Source: Aspergillus flavus (Eukaryota; Ascomycota; Eurotiomycetes; Eurotiales; Aspergillaceae). Taken from it: a stretch of 64,000 nucleotides of DNA. Of the stretch, positions 36,376-48,361 are shown in pieces. The position numbers and the translations under genes are program-made. The first letter of the stretch is position 1, and each line of letters begins with the position of its first letter. Location of the stretch: NCBI RefSeq assembly GCF_009017415.1, contig NC_092407.1:4464001-4528000 (forward strand), written 5' to 3'. A model generated the notes under the pieces. It did not search any database and had not been told where the DNA came from. It was given only the letters and a program-made list of their open reading frames with translations.

Positions 36376-39300
36376 ATGGACGGTTTATTGACAGAAGTTA
36401 AGACAGTTACTCATGACCGGGACCTGTCTCTGTCGATCGCCAAAGAGAGACCTGTCCACGGAATAGAGAGGCATGAAGCCATTTCGAAAGCCGACACTGA
36501 TGCAGATTCAACATCCGCGGATTATATATTAACAGTACTAAAGTCGAAACCTGATCGCGCAGGACTTTCTGATGTCCTCAACGTACTGGATCCATCAAAC
36601 AAATACGTGACTCCAAAAGTCTTTGATATCAGAGTTCCAAGTCCGACAACTGCTCAGATACTTAATGTCTTAGGCACCATTACGGTCCCTGATCATTGGG
36701 CCTCATTGAATGCAAGGTCAAAGGGGTCAACGTCAGAGGATAATAAACTACGAGCCGCTCTATTAAGATGCTTTAGCAGTGTCTGTGGTATTAGTTGCTT
36801 GGTGACTCAACTCCGCTCGCTTATAGCTACAGCGCGGTCATCCTCCCAACAGGGGAAAGCATCAGGCTCTCAAATTCAGATTCGAGATCTTCTGACAATT
36901 CTTTCTGCTCTTTTGAAGCCCAAAGATCTTATATTGCGTATATACATGGATATTGAGACACTCTACAGCAATGCAACCCAGCAGCAGCTTGCATGGAGAG
37001 AATTCCTGTCTAGTATTGCTGCTAGCAAGGTTCTCTCGGCTACAGCGGAGGCTCTCACGTTAGCTGGGGATTTCGATGGTTTGAGTACGATCCTATGGAT
37101 TGGAGACGGCGCCCAATATACCTCTTGGTTGGGTACTAATATCTGTCACATGGTGTCAAAACTTGATTTGGATAACCAGGATGCTTGGAAAGCGGTTGCC
37201 TCTCTAACCGGACGAGCATTGAGCCTTGGCTACACAGGTACTTTGCACAGTTCATACACTATTCCTAATGCTAATTTTTTGTGACCAGATCACTTGGCTC
37301 GCGAGTTATACACGAGCTTGCTCGTCAATGAGACTCTCCGAGAACGATATGGTTCTCTTTTCGATACACTTCGGCCGATGGAACAGCTTGCAGTTTTGGA
37401 AGCTACATTCCGCGAAGTTGAAAAGAAATATTTCTTGGCACTGATCGATCAAAGCAATGAGGCTATATTGGGCCAACGCGTTAACGGTGTTGCAGGATTG
37501 TGTTCTAGTATTATAGGAGAGCGTGAACATATAAAAGCCCAGCTTCTGGATTGGCTATCAAAAGGCCAGGGTGGCTCCATACAGACTACCGGGTTACGTC
37601 GGGCATTGTTGGCTAGCTTTACATATCAGAAAGGTAAGCCCAACTGAACACTGTCTTATAACGTTTCGTAACATGGGGTGCTATAGAGTCAATGACGACG
37701 TTACTCAAAAAGAGCCTGGAACAGTCTAGTGACAAGTTCTATATTAAGCATGCGCCAATTGTGAGCCAAGAAGGTACATTCACATCGATACAAATGTGAT
37801 TAAGTTCTAGATACTGACATGCGTTAGCGAATACCCAAGTCCTACTTCTGGCAGCAGGCTACCTTAAGCGACTTGATCCAAACGCCATCATGGAAATAGG
37901 ACGTTCAAGTGCGTTTCTTAACACGGTTTCCAACCGTTTGGCCGCGTCATCATCTAAAGCCCGATTTCTTGGAATGATCATTGGGATGTCAATCTCGCAG
38001 CTCATTGAACAGCCGGGGAAAGCAATGAAATTCGACCTCGAAGAAATGGAGGGCGACGAGGCCTTGTGGTACTTCAACATGGTCAACACTCAAGACAGTG
38101 TTGGACCTTTGGAATCAATTATGCCAACTGACTCAGCATCCAAAGCACAACAACCTGCCAAAAGTTCACCTACTTCGGCAAGGGCTACCCGGAAACCACC
38201 TCCGCGGACAGCTAAGATAGTGGCTATTGAGGAAATAGTGTCCGAAAACGAGGAACCTGAAGAAAATGAGGAGCTCATCCCCTACGAGAAACCCGATGAA
38301 GATCCATACGATTCTGACGAGGACCCAACTTTAGTCCAACGCAACAAACCAACAGCACCGGTGTAAGTCGGGCAAGAATATTCTCTCGTATAAATGTGAC
38401 TGACATGTTTTAGCTATATCCGCGATCTCATAATCTACTTAAGAGATACTGAAAACATAGAACGCTTTGAACTGGCAATACGCACCGCCCCATCATTAAT
38501 CAGACGCAAAACTGACTTTGGAACTGAACTCGCCGAGAATACCGAAGAGCTGGCCCTTGTCATAGTTGGTCTACAAGAGCAGAGCAAATTTCCGAAATTC
38601 CATGAGTATCGGCTGCAGAGTATCATTGCCTTGATTGTGTCCCAGCCTTTGAAGATGGGCCGATGGTTCACTGCGATGTTCTTCGACGGAGACCTGTCTC
38701 AAGTCCAACGATCTGCAGTTCTAACAGGCCTAGGTCTGAGTGCTCGTGAAATAGCTGGGAATGGCGAGAATGACGCTAAGACACTGGGCCTTCCAACATT
38801 ACCAGACGCGTCGTTCCCATCCAAGAAGTTACCAACCAATTTGGAAGCTTTATACTCGGGCAATGAATCTCCAATAGCTAGTCTAACAAAGAAGCTAGCA
38901 CAAACATCCCTTCAACCACTGGCAGCAAATGCTGCAGATTCACTTTCTGGCCCAAACGCGCTTAAAGTGCGAACATTCTCTTCTCGAATGGAGGTTGAGA
39001 AGCAACGCCAGCAGCGAGAGGCTCAGCGCCAGAAATCTACAGCCAAGGATCTCTACAAAGTGCTGGCGGAAGGGTTCTTCTATCCACTAAAGAGTCGATT
39101 TGAGATGATGATGCTGCAATTTTCTTCGTGAGTACTACCTAATTTATGATATTTCAATTAAGGGATCGTTCTAACAACGATACAGATCAACAGCACCTTC
39201 ATACAATCCCTTCATTACTCCTAATCTCCTCACATTGTTCATCCAAACACTTACCCTCACCCTTTCAACCATGGGGCCTCATACTCCATATCTCCCTACT

Positions 39301-39645
39301 GTCACAGAGGATGCATTAACCTTCCTCCTCTCACTCCACACGCGCCCCGCTTCTGATGACCCCACAATTCTATCTGCCCTTCTAGCTCTCTTCCTCACTA
39401 TAGTTGATCTGAACGTCGCATCGGGCTCCACCGGAGAGGAAAGACTCGTCACAGAGCTCGCATCGCAGGTCATCGAGCTGCGTGAGTGGGCAGGCGAGGT
39501 TTTCGACCGTACACCAGCAGTTAAGAGAGACGAACCTAGAGAACAGGTTAGAACTTTAGCAGCGGGTGTCATGGTCAAACTAGGAGAAGTGATGGAACGG
39601 TACCAAGGGCGGTTGATGGGCGTGAATTCCGGGTTTAAGTATTGA
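36376..39645 (+). CDS. TEL2: Telomere length regulation protein Tel2 (TELO2)
   Basis: Six exons: 36376-37237, 37289-37633, 37687-37773, 37828-38362, 38414-39127 and 39186-39645, 1000 residues. All five introns are 51-58 nt GT-AG. The protein is an all-helical repeat type. The conserved Tel2 domain follows intron 4: YIRDLIIYLRDTENIERFEL, then IRTAPSLIRRK, then VGLQEQSKFPKFHEYRLQSI and IVSQPLKMGRWFTAMFFDGD. An acidic, low-complexity linker (EEIVSENEEPEENEEL and PDEDPYDSDEDPT) precedes it, the segment that in other species is phosphorylated for R2TP binding. As part of the Tel2-Tti1-Tti2 complex it stabilises PIKK kinases such as TOR, ATM and ATR. The start at 36376 is the first in-frame ATG. 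Confidence 0.9.
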
Positions 39646-39803
39646 GTTACGTAGATACTATAGATAGAAATAGTATACACTATCCAATGATCTATTATGA
39701 ATTGTTCAGCGTACCATTATCACTCATGATTATTAAATAAGTCATGACGATTAAAATTATATGCATAACAACTATTCGCAGAGTCCTCATATCCCATGAC
39801 CAC

Positions 39804-42139
39804 TTATTCAGTCTTCGTGAAATCTTGCTTCTCAATCGCAGCATCCATCATCTTATCCCCGTTAATAATGCTCGTGGTACAGATAACGATCTTCCTCCGC
39901 GGTGCCTCCTGCTCAGCAATAAAGCGCAATGCAGCGATCTCCGTAAAGGTAATCCCACCCAAGAAAAACACATAAACTGTCTTGGTAGCATTGTTACCGC
40001 TAAGCGTTTGTCGGGCACGGATCGCCTTGTCATCGCCCTTTTGGACTATACTGAACGTTGCTCCACGGGCGCTCTTGACTAAGTCTTCGAAGCCGAGCCA
40101 GCCCGGGGATGCGGTACTGGCTGGACTGGGGGAGGCGGACGCTGCAACGGATCCACCTCGGATGAGGGAGAGAACGTACGGCTTTTGCAGGACGCATTGG
40201 ACGAGACGGACACTGAGAGGGGCGAAGCCGCTGTATACATAGGCGATGTCATTGGGATCCTTCTCGCTGACTTCTTCGACTACAAGACGGAGGTTCTTTC
40301 GTAGATAACCATAGTTTGTTTTGGAGCCTGGTTGAGTGCCTGTTGTCGGGAGGAGCATGGCTGTGGCGGATGAACGGGGTTGAAGGAGTTCCATTTTCTC
40401 GAGAGCAGAGAAAGTGAGTAGGTGTTGGTGGCCGTATGCGTGGATGATCTGTCGCTTGAAGTTTTCGAGATCTCGTGGGCGAAGACCGCCTGCCATGCAG
40501 GATTCCAGACAGAGGAGGCGGAGGACGGTTTTGAGGGGGACGTCTCGAGCGATGAGCTCTTCGACGGAGTCGTGTTGGTAGGTTGGGTCGGCGCCTGCGG
40601 CGTTGTTTTGCTGGACTTCTAGGATCTTCCGGAAGATGTCTGAGCGGGTGTTTCGCATGATCTCCTCCGCGAGGTTGGTGTGGACGCGGAGGCTTTGATG
40701 CTCTAATTGGTATGTTGGTAGTTTGTTGACGAATTCGCGGAGTTCGGTTGTGGTCTTCGCTGTGTGGCGGCTTTCGTAGTCACTTTCGAGACGACGGGCT
40801 ACTTTGTTCAAAATGTCGCCAACGATGGCGAAGTTGGCGTCACGCAGTTGGCTGAAGAGTTGATCGGAGGCGTCTAACTGGATTTTGCGCTTTTGTCCCT
40901 GCTTGGACGTTTGCTGTGGGGCTTTCGAAGATTCTTGTGCTTGGGGGACTGGTGTTGGGCCGACGATGGCTGTATCCACGTCTGCCTGGTTGTGCTTGAT
41001 TCCTACGGTTTCATCGATCAAGCCTTCATATGTGAGCTGAGTGAGAAGGGCAGAGCCGAAGTCGACTTCACGGTCAATGATGATCAGGCTTTCCGTATCT
41101 GCGCTTGGGAGGAGCCCCCTGGCGCTGAGGTCAGTCAGGCCAGAGCTCTCTTCAGCATCAAGCTCCTTTCTCATGCGCAGCAGAAGATCTGCCAGTCGTC
41201 GTGCATTGTCACCCTTGCCAATTATACGGGGAAAATAACCGTGCCTCTGCTGAATACCCATGAGGGCCTTGGCAGCCAGGTAAACGCAGCCTGGATCTTT
41301 GTGCTGCAACAATCAATATGCATGCTTTCGCGGAACAAGGCTGATGCTTACCAGGTACAAGTCGCTGAACGAGTCCTCTAGCTCTAACGACAAGACATCT
41401 TGCTCCAGAGGTATAAAGTACACGGGAAGTTCTGCGATGTTCACATCCCCGATGATTCCTGCATCTTCCAGGATTGCATTGCTTACAAGGGTACGTCTTG
41501 GGACCCAGAATATAGAGAATTCATGTTCAACATTTCCATTGCGCTGTAGGCGTTTAATCTGGTCTTAGAGATGTCAGCTCACTCTGATGGCATTCAGTCG
41601 AAGAAATTGAGAAAGCCTTATGGATGAGCTGATATAGAATAACGAAATTCTTAATTTAGGGATCTTTTGACTACGTAGAGTAGGTATGCATCTGCGTAAT
41701 CTACTGTTTGTCCCATGTGCGGTGCCTGCGCTTGCCATTCATGAAGACGAGCAGACAAAAAGAAAACTACGAGACGGTGGTAAGCAGAAAACGACATACC
41801 TGCGACGGTCCGCACCTGGCGTGTCTTTTCAGCATGAACTAGGAATACGACATTGCGTTGAGAGGAGTCCACATTGGCATTTTCCAGTAGGAACACTCGG
41901 TCTACACCGTACTCTTGGAGTAGAGAGAACTTGACAAAGAGCCCGACTGGACCGGCCAGATCCTGGCTGACAACAAGGTTCTTCTTCCCACGCACCTGCA
42001 CCGATTTCAGCTAAGCTCGAGAGGTTTGTTGGTGCCTTGAGAGACCCGGAGCCTTACTCACGCCTTCAAGCAGAGTCAACAGATCCCTACGCGCCTTGTC
42101 CTTAAAATAGTCAGCATCAGACCCAGGATACGGCGCCAT
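39804..42139 (-). CDS. vps33: Vacuolar sorting protein Vps33 (Sec1/Munc18 family)
   Basis: Four exons: 42139-42062, 41995-41800, 41563-41352 and 41303-39804, 661 residues. Reading across splices gives DYFKDKARRDLLTLLEG, VRGKKNLVVSQDLAGPVGLF, DQIKRLQRNGNVEHEFSIFW, then HKDPGCVYLAAKALMGIQQR. Diagnostic Sec1/Munc18 blocks are SLIIIDREVDFGSALLTQLT and LTYEGLIDE, and a late FLGGITFTEIAALRFIAEQ, which is typical of Vps33. It is the SNARE-binding subunit of the HOPS and CORVET tethers at endosomes and the vacuole. Intron 2 (41799-41564) is unusually long at 236 nt; the acceptor CTAAG at 41564 was chosen because the nearer CCAG gives an immediate stop. It lies tail to tail with TEL2. Confidence 0.94.
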
Positions 42140-42611
42140 GGCTGCCGCGGAATCAGTTGAGGACGTGTGATTGGGAGAGGAAGGCGAAGAAGCCAACCTT
42201 GGATGTTTTCGGCGATGGCCTTTTGAGGCTTTGACGGTACACGCTAAACCCAGTCCGGACTAGTGACTACACCGCCCAGCACTGCCACATGGGGTTTGTA
42301 TGGATGTATTGTACAATACGAGTATTGTTACTAGGTTCCCTTTTTCTCAAGGAGGGCCCTTTGATCTAGCGGTGGTTACTGGTAATACTCGTCGCCACGG
42401 GGTCTCGACTCTCCATCCAATAATTCCTCAGGAGGGTCTCCTTTAATTGTGCCAGTTTCACATTTCCTTTCTCCTGTCTCACTTTCTCCCCTCTCCGTTA
42501 TTTGGATCTATTCCACTCTCTGTTGAATCTTCTGTTCTGCTCTGATTACTATTTTCTTTTTCTTTTGTGCTTTTCATACCCATTTGCACTTAGTTCAGGT
42601 TCTACTACAAG
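42140..42611. promoter_or_regulatory. Shared divergent promoter of vps33 and sec9-like genes
   Basis: 472 bases between start codons. The half next to SEC9 is rich in TTTCTC/TTCTTTT stretches (about 42,465-42,570), a usual mark of a fungal 5' leader. Confidence 0.5.
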
Positions 42612-43914
42612 ATGGTATTCGGACGCAAGAAGGACGACGACGATTCCTCTAACCGCCGTGCCCTCTTCGGCTCTAGGTCGAAGAACAAGAGCCCCGCGCC
42701 CCCCGCCAACCCTTACGCAAAGCCCATCCCTACCGACCCTTACACTAAAGCCAAGATTAATGCCGGAGTAGCTCCTTTACCAGCGGGCGAACAACCACCT
42801 GCTCACAACACCCCCGCAGGCGGAAACGTTCCTGGGGATAACAAGCTCCAAGGAGGTTATGCTCCCAACAAGTTTGTGAACCAAGGTGGATATGGAGGTG
42901 ATCGATTTGGTGGTGGGGGTCCAGCCCCGGCCGCTTCGCGATATGGCCCAGGTGGCTATGGAGGATTAGGCAGCGCCGATCCCAATGATCCAGGTGACGC
43001 TGGTAGAGATGCACTGTTCGGAGGAGCTAGGGAAAGAGCGCAACAACAGCAGCCCCAGGGAGGTGCACCACCCCCCCCGTACTCCGAGGGCAATCCCTCA
43101 TACGGCGGCGGTAGCAATGCATACACCACTTCGACTTACCAAGAACGCCATCTTACAGCAGAGGAAGAGGAGGAAGAGGAGATTCAAACCATCAAGCAGG
43201 ACATCCGGTTTATCAAGCAGGGTGATGTGGCATCCACCCGGAATGCCCTGCGTATTGCGGCACAGGCCGAGGAGACAGGTCGGGAGACTCTTGCTCGTTT
43301 GGGTGCGCAAGGCGAGCGGATCCACGACACCGAGAAGAGCCTGGATATCGCCACAATAGAAGGTCGTATTGCCGAGGAGAAGGCGAAGGAGTTGAAGACG
43401 CTTAATAAGAGCATGTTCGCCGTTCATGTCTCAAACCCATTTACCAGCGCCCGTCGTCGCCGAGACCGCGACGAGAAGATCTTGAATACTCACCGGGAAG
43501 AGCGTGAAACTCGTGAAGGCACTCGCAAGGAGGCTTTTGTCACCAACCAACGTATGGAGCGCACTTTCAGAGAGATCGACCGTGAAGCTGGCAAGCATAA
43601 CGGAAGAGCGCGTACGAACGCTACCGAGCGTGCTAAATATCAATTCGAGGCCGATAGTGAGGATGAGGCGATGGAGGACGAGATCGAGCAGAACCTGGAC
43701 TTGCTTTCCGGAGCTGCAGGCCGGTTGCATGGACTTTCTAAAGCGACGGGTCGTGAGCTGGATGAGCAGAACCGTCACCTGGAACGTATCATGCAAAAGG
43801 TGAGCCTTTACTTTCCCATCATGCTTGTAGAATAGGAACTAATTTCGTTATAGAGCGATTTCGTCGACGACCAGATTGCCATGAACCGCGCCAAGCTGGA
43901 CCGCATTCGCTAGA
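42612..43914 (+). CDS. sec9: SNAP-25-type t-SNARE Sec9
   Basis: Two exons, 42612-43799 and 43855-43914 (intron GTGAGC...ATAG), 415 residues. The N-terminal 170 residues are low complexity, rich in Gly, Pro, Tyr and Asn (for example RFGGGGPAPAASRYGPGGYG). Two coiled-coil SNARE segments follow: one from about 190 around EIQTIKQDIRFIKQGDVAST, and one at the C-terminus around DEIEQNLDLLSGAAGRLHGL then DEQNRHLERIMQKSDFVDDQ. The last coiled coil crosses the splice site, so the 20-codon final exon is essential. No transmembrane helix is present, as expected of a Qbc-SNARE. It mediates fusion of secretory vesicles at the plasma membrane, with Sso and Snc partners. It marks the end of the core block. 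Confidence 0.93.
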
Positions 43915-44712
43915 TTTCTTGTGTTTTTATAGAGAATTTGCAGGGAAGTTGTCGACGCCTGGTGCTCTCAACTTCAATGCGAATTATCACTGTGCATAAT
44001 CTTCCTATCAACTACATATCCTTGGCGTTCCGGGACTCCATATATTCAATCCTAGTATTTGCTGCCTGTCTTTATTGTTGGCATTTTGCATTGCAGGAAA
44101 CTAATGGTACTTACTACTTTCGGCCAAATAGAGCATATCCTGGTCTATACCCAAGTTGGCCGCAAGTGATATTGTAGGCTGTATTGTAGAGCATAGAAAT
44201 TTGATTGTCTGCCAGAGACATACGACAAGGTGGTATGGAAATTCGTTGCCGACTGTCTACTCACAGCCACTCATCACCCACCTTTGTTGAAGTGACCCAA
44301 GTTTAGGTCTGCCAGACCGAGACCGATCTCACGGGCTACCGAGAAAGCATGTCGATAGCATATGCAGTACAGGCCTGTCTAGCTCTTCTTCGAGCTATCA
44401 TCACTGAAGACTTAGACTTAGCATGGTATGTGAACCTAGGTTCCAGGTTTTAGAGAGCTTTTGCAGAAAACACTGAAACCCTAAGGGAATTATATTTGAA
44501 GGGTATTTCTACTCAGCCAATTGTAAGGATTTTAACACTACAAAAACATTGGGCAAGTATGTTCACCTGCTCAGGCCAAGGGATCGTGTTATGGGTTTGC
44601 TAGATTGTTCCAGTAGATTGAATAGACCCCTCTTGTCATATACTGGACAAGCTTCCAGGAATTGGAACCCGGCGTGTATTATATCGAGTACATGATAGTA
44701 TCACATACCCCA
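43915..44712. other. Intergenic between convergent genes, no gene recognised
   Basis: About 800 bases between SEC9 and the MFS gene on the other strand. Open frames are short and without motifs. Confidence 0.5.
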
Positions 44713-46294
44713 TTACAGACGATAACGAAACCCCACAGTCTTCCAATCCGTCACATCCTCATAATCCTCAGGCCGCAAATCAACCGACCTCACCAAATCC
44801 GACACCTCATTGTTACCCCGTCGACGCTCCTCGACCACCTTCCCGCCAACAGCCCCCGACAAACCCGCGTTACCCTGCACGCCCTCCTCACGATCCCTCC
44901 TCTTGTTAACAAACTGCAAATAAACCCTCAACGAGACAGCCAAGCCACCGGAAATGATATAGCAGATCAAAATAGCTCTAAACGAAGTCTGATACGTCGG
45001 CGCCTCACTCGCCCTAAACAACTGCGGACCTGCAATATTCCCCGCACAATATGCCACGAACATCATGGCAGTCATTGTCATTTTCTTCGTGACGCCCCTG
45101 TAATTCGCCTGAACGAGGGACATAGCCAGCGGCAAGGCACCTGGCCCCGTCGCTAGGAGGAAGTACCCGAAGAGCTGGGCACCTAGGGGGACATGATGAG
45201 CCCGGGCGTAGATCAGGGCACTTCCTATGATCGATAAAGACACAATGCCGACAATCAAGATACAGTTCATCTGTCTATAGCGACCAGCTATCCAGCCTGT
45301 GATGGTTATCGTAGAAGCACTGACCACACTAGAGGGAATATTAATGAGGGTCGATTCCAGGGATGTAAAACCGAAGGATTTAATAACAAGGTTTCCGAAG
45401 TTCTGTGTGCCCCCATTCGGGATCTGAGTTAGAATAGCGATGGCGAAGAGGTGCCATGTTTTCGGATCCTGGATGCACTCGACAGCCTGCTCCCATTTCC
45501 AGTGCGTTTTCTCGGTGCGTCCTGTTCCGGCAATTACTGCGCGATGGGCCATGAATTCTCGTTCTTGGGGAGTCAGGAATGTGGCTTTGGATATGCTATC
45601 TGGTAAGAAAGCAAGTAGTACGAATCCCCATAGGAAAGTAGCCACACCGAGGATGATGAACATCCACATCCATGGACGGAGAGGGTGCTCGATATGTCCT
45701 ATGCCGTAAGCCAGGAGACTAGCCACAAGACCGCCGATGGAGTTGCCTGAGAACCATATGCCGGTCCGGAAGGGGATCTCGTCGCGTGTATACCATGTTG
45801 TCGTGATGAACATGAACGCAGGGGTGATTGTTGCCTCTGCGATGCCTAGTAGGAATCGGACTGCGAGCAGGCCGCCGTAGTTGACGCAGGATGCAGTTAG
45901 GGCGACGACAGCGCCCCAAAAGAAGGTGTTGGCTGCCATGTACTTTGCGACAGGGAGTCGGGGGATGAGATAGTTTGTAGGGACTTCCCAGAAGAAATAG
46001 CCGACGTAGAAGATGCTGGATACCCAGCTGTATTGTTGTCCGACCAGATGCTGGATGCGGTTAGTTTGGGGTAGTTTGTGGTAAATAGGGTATGGATAGG
46101 GTACATACTGTATCGTCAATCAGGCCGAAGACAGACGCGCTTGATAGTATTGTTTTATCCATGAAATTAAACATATATGTGATGAACAAGAGGGGAATGA
46201 GTCGCATATCGACTTTGCGCAATGTTCTGGAGGCAATGACCTGGGCGTTATCATCGTGACTGCTTTCGTCTATGGCACGAGCTGTTGAGGCCAT
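44713..46294 (-). CDS. MFS transporter, allantoate-permease (Dal5/anion:cation symporter) type
   Basis: Two exons, 46294-46109 and 46050-44713 (intron GTATGT...CCAG), 507 residues. The join gives FGLIDDTHLVGQQYSWVSSI. The family signature is clear: KVDMRLIPLLFITYMFNFMD in helix 1, YFFWEVPTNYLIPRLPVAKY, RFLLGIAEATITPAFMFITT and WYTRDEIPFRTGIWFSGNSI, with about twelve membrane helices. This family carries carboxylates and their amides such as allantoate, nicotinate and pantothenate at the plasma membrane. The exact substrate cannot be assigned. The C-terminal tail is charged (KVVEERRRGNNEVSDL). All regions look intact, unlike the kinase-like and regulator genes that follow. Confidence 0.92.
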
Positions 46295-46787
46295 GATGAA
46301 TCTTGTGGTGATGACTTATTTTAGTATTTTAGAATATTGTTCATTTACGATAATATTCTAAATCTCAAGTGGGGAGATACCATTATATAGAGCTAATACT
46401 CCAGAGGAACGAAGGGAGGGGAAACGAGTCCTTATCATGATTGATCTGCTGTGCAGCTGATAAGCCTGAGATGTCGGTAAATTAACCCATTGGATGCAGG
46501 TAATTAGCGTTATATACACTTCGTATTTCTACATCTAACTAATATTCTCTATGATTATGTACTACATTGAATAACACGTAAGGGTAATATGTTTAGAGAA
46601 GTGACATAGGCAGGCTCGAGTAGTATGTGAGCATAGCGGTGTGTGGTTGCAGTGATTACATTCCAACGAAGAGCGTAGGTATGAAACGGCTTTCTTTCAT
46701 TCGCTATGAGGCTTCAACAGCTGAATCTGCCAGCAGCGTCTACCCTTTTATCCTTCTTTTCACCAACAAGAACTAAGCATCTTTGTT
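46295..46787. other. Divergent promoter region, no gene recognised
   Basis: Between the MFS start (minus) and the kinase-like start (plus). AT-rich; no supported frame. Confidence 0.5.
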
Positions 46788-47536
46788 ATGGCGCATGGCC
46801 CAGAAGGTACCATCTATCGAGATGAGGAAGGATTCGATGACACCTTAAAGATCGATATCAACTTCGCTCAAATGAAACTCATCAGGAAACTGAAAACTTC
46901 AAGGACATCATCGATATTCCACGTGAACTATAATGGTGAACTGCGCGTTTTCAAAGTTGCATGTTCATTTATTTCGCGTGCATAATTCTTAAACCCATTC
47001 TTAATATGATTTAGTTCCATAACATTGAAGACACCAGATATGCCGACGATGGTGTGCGTGACTTAAACCGCTCTAGATGCGAGATCAGAGCATATTGCAA
47101 TCTAAAACTATATGGAATATGCGACGGTGGTTACGTGCCGAAGTTCTACGGCTATATGCTAACCGTCAATCCAGCCAGCTGGGCACCTCACCTCGAAGCT
47201 TTTCATCATGACAGTGGTCTTCCAAGCGCTATTTTTATTGAGTACCTGCCGCAACCCCTGGTGATGAACTCTGTCACTTACAGCAAAGATCGCATGCAGA
47301 AGGTTGCAATAGGTATTCAGCAAATCCATTTGGCTTTGATTGAACACAACGATCCTTATCCTAAGAACATCTTGATTGTTCCTGATGACCCAGAAAGGTT
47401 TCTTTGGATTGATTTCGATGCTGCCATCGTTTAACCTAACAATACATATATTGGAGACAGGGAACGTAGGTGGATTGAGGAGGAATCTCTGTGTGTTGGA
47501 GGCTTTGGAATAAAAGTTGTTTGTTTCCTTCGATAG
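46788..47536 (+). pseudogene. Protein-kinase-like domain gene with premature stop
   Basis: Two exons, 46788-46955 and from 47015 (intron GTTGCA...TTAG); the join gives RVFKFHNIEDTRYADDG. The first stop is TAA at 47432-47434 after 195 codons. The encoded part has a kinase-like fold: an N-lobe KLIRKLKTSRTSSIFHVNYN, a C-lobe HNDPYPKNILIVPDD that resembles the HxDxxxxN catalytic loop, and WIDFDAAIV resembling DFG. Reading past the TAA in the same frame continues for 33 codons to TAG at 47534-47536 as PNNTYIGDRERRWIEEESL and more, which looks like the normal end of this fungal family. A single TAC-to-TAA change (Tyr to stop) would explain it. The truncated product still contains the catalytic-loop-like motif, so partial function is not excluded. 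Confidence 0.62.
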
Positions 47537-48361
47537 CCAAGAGCTTTCGGTTCTGACAACCACTAACAGGCTTCTAAAGGCAGATGATCAAAGACGAGGC
47601 CTTCCTCCGAATACAAAGCACTACTAGGAACATAACTGTTGGCTTGTATATAGACCATACCCATGGAAGAGACCAAGAATACTCATGGAAGTCTCCAGTC
47701 CTTGTCCGCTGCTCCTAACATCCTAAGATACTACAGTACTAGGAGAATACTTAGACGTCCAGGCCCTCTTGCTTCCCATGGTATAGCCTGTGCCACTTGC
47801 AGATCGCCGTCCTTATTCATCCTTTTATAGGTACTAATTCAGTATCTGTTAAGACGAGCCCGTATCGCGCGTGATGCTGTTTCATGGGTAAAAGTTGACC
47901 TGAGACAGAACCTGCTTATATTCTCTGCGGTCTTCCAAAGACAACGCTGTGTTCCAGTGCGATGCCCACTTCCATGGGACTTTTACTGCGTGGTAGGTTG
48001 TCGATTGGGCGCCTAAGCTGAACAAAACAACGCTAAGGTTGGTCCTGGAGGTCCATCATGAGAATTGTGGGCTTAGCTCACTAGAGGTTCGGCCACAGAG
48101 ATTATCACAGACTCTAACGGCAGTTTCCTGCATCAGTACTTAAAGTAGACAGTGCGTCTATGTGATATGATATCATCATCTCTAGGAATAAGCGATCCTT
48201 CAGCTCACAGTTGTCATCTTCTATGTAAAATCATCGACTTTCTGCAGGGATATTGATATATAATCATTGTACAAGTCGTTAAACCAAACCCCGCCGATAC
48301 TTATACTATTCAATCTCATTGCTGTTATAACACATCAAACACATTCCCTCTCTATCCCAGT
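47537..48361. other. Intergenic, no gene recognised
   Basis: About 825 bases without a supported frame or RNA gene signature. Confidence 0.5.
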
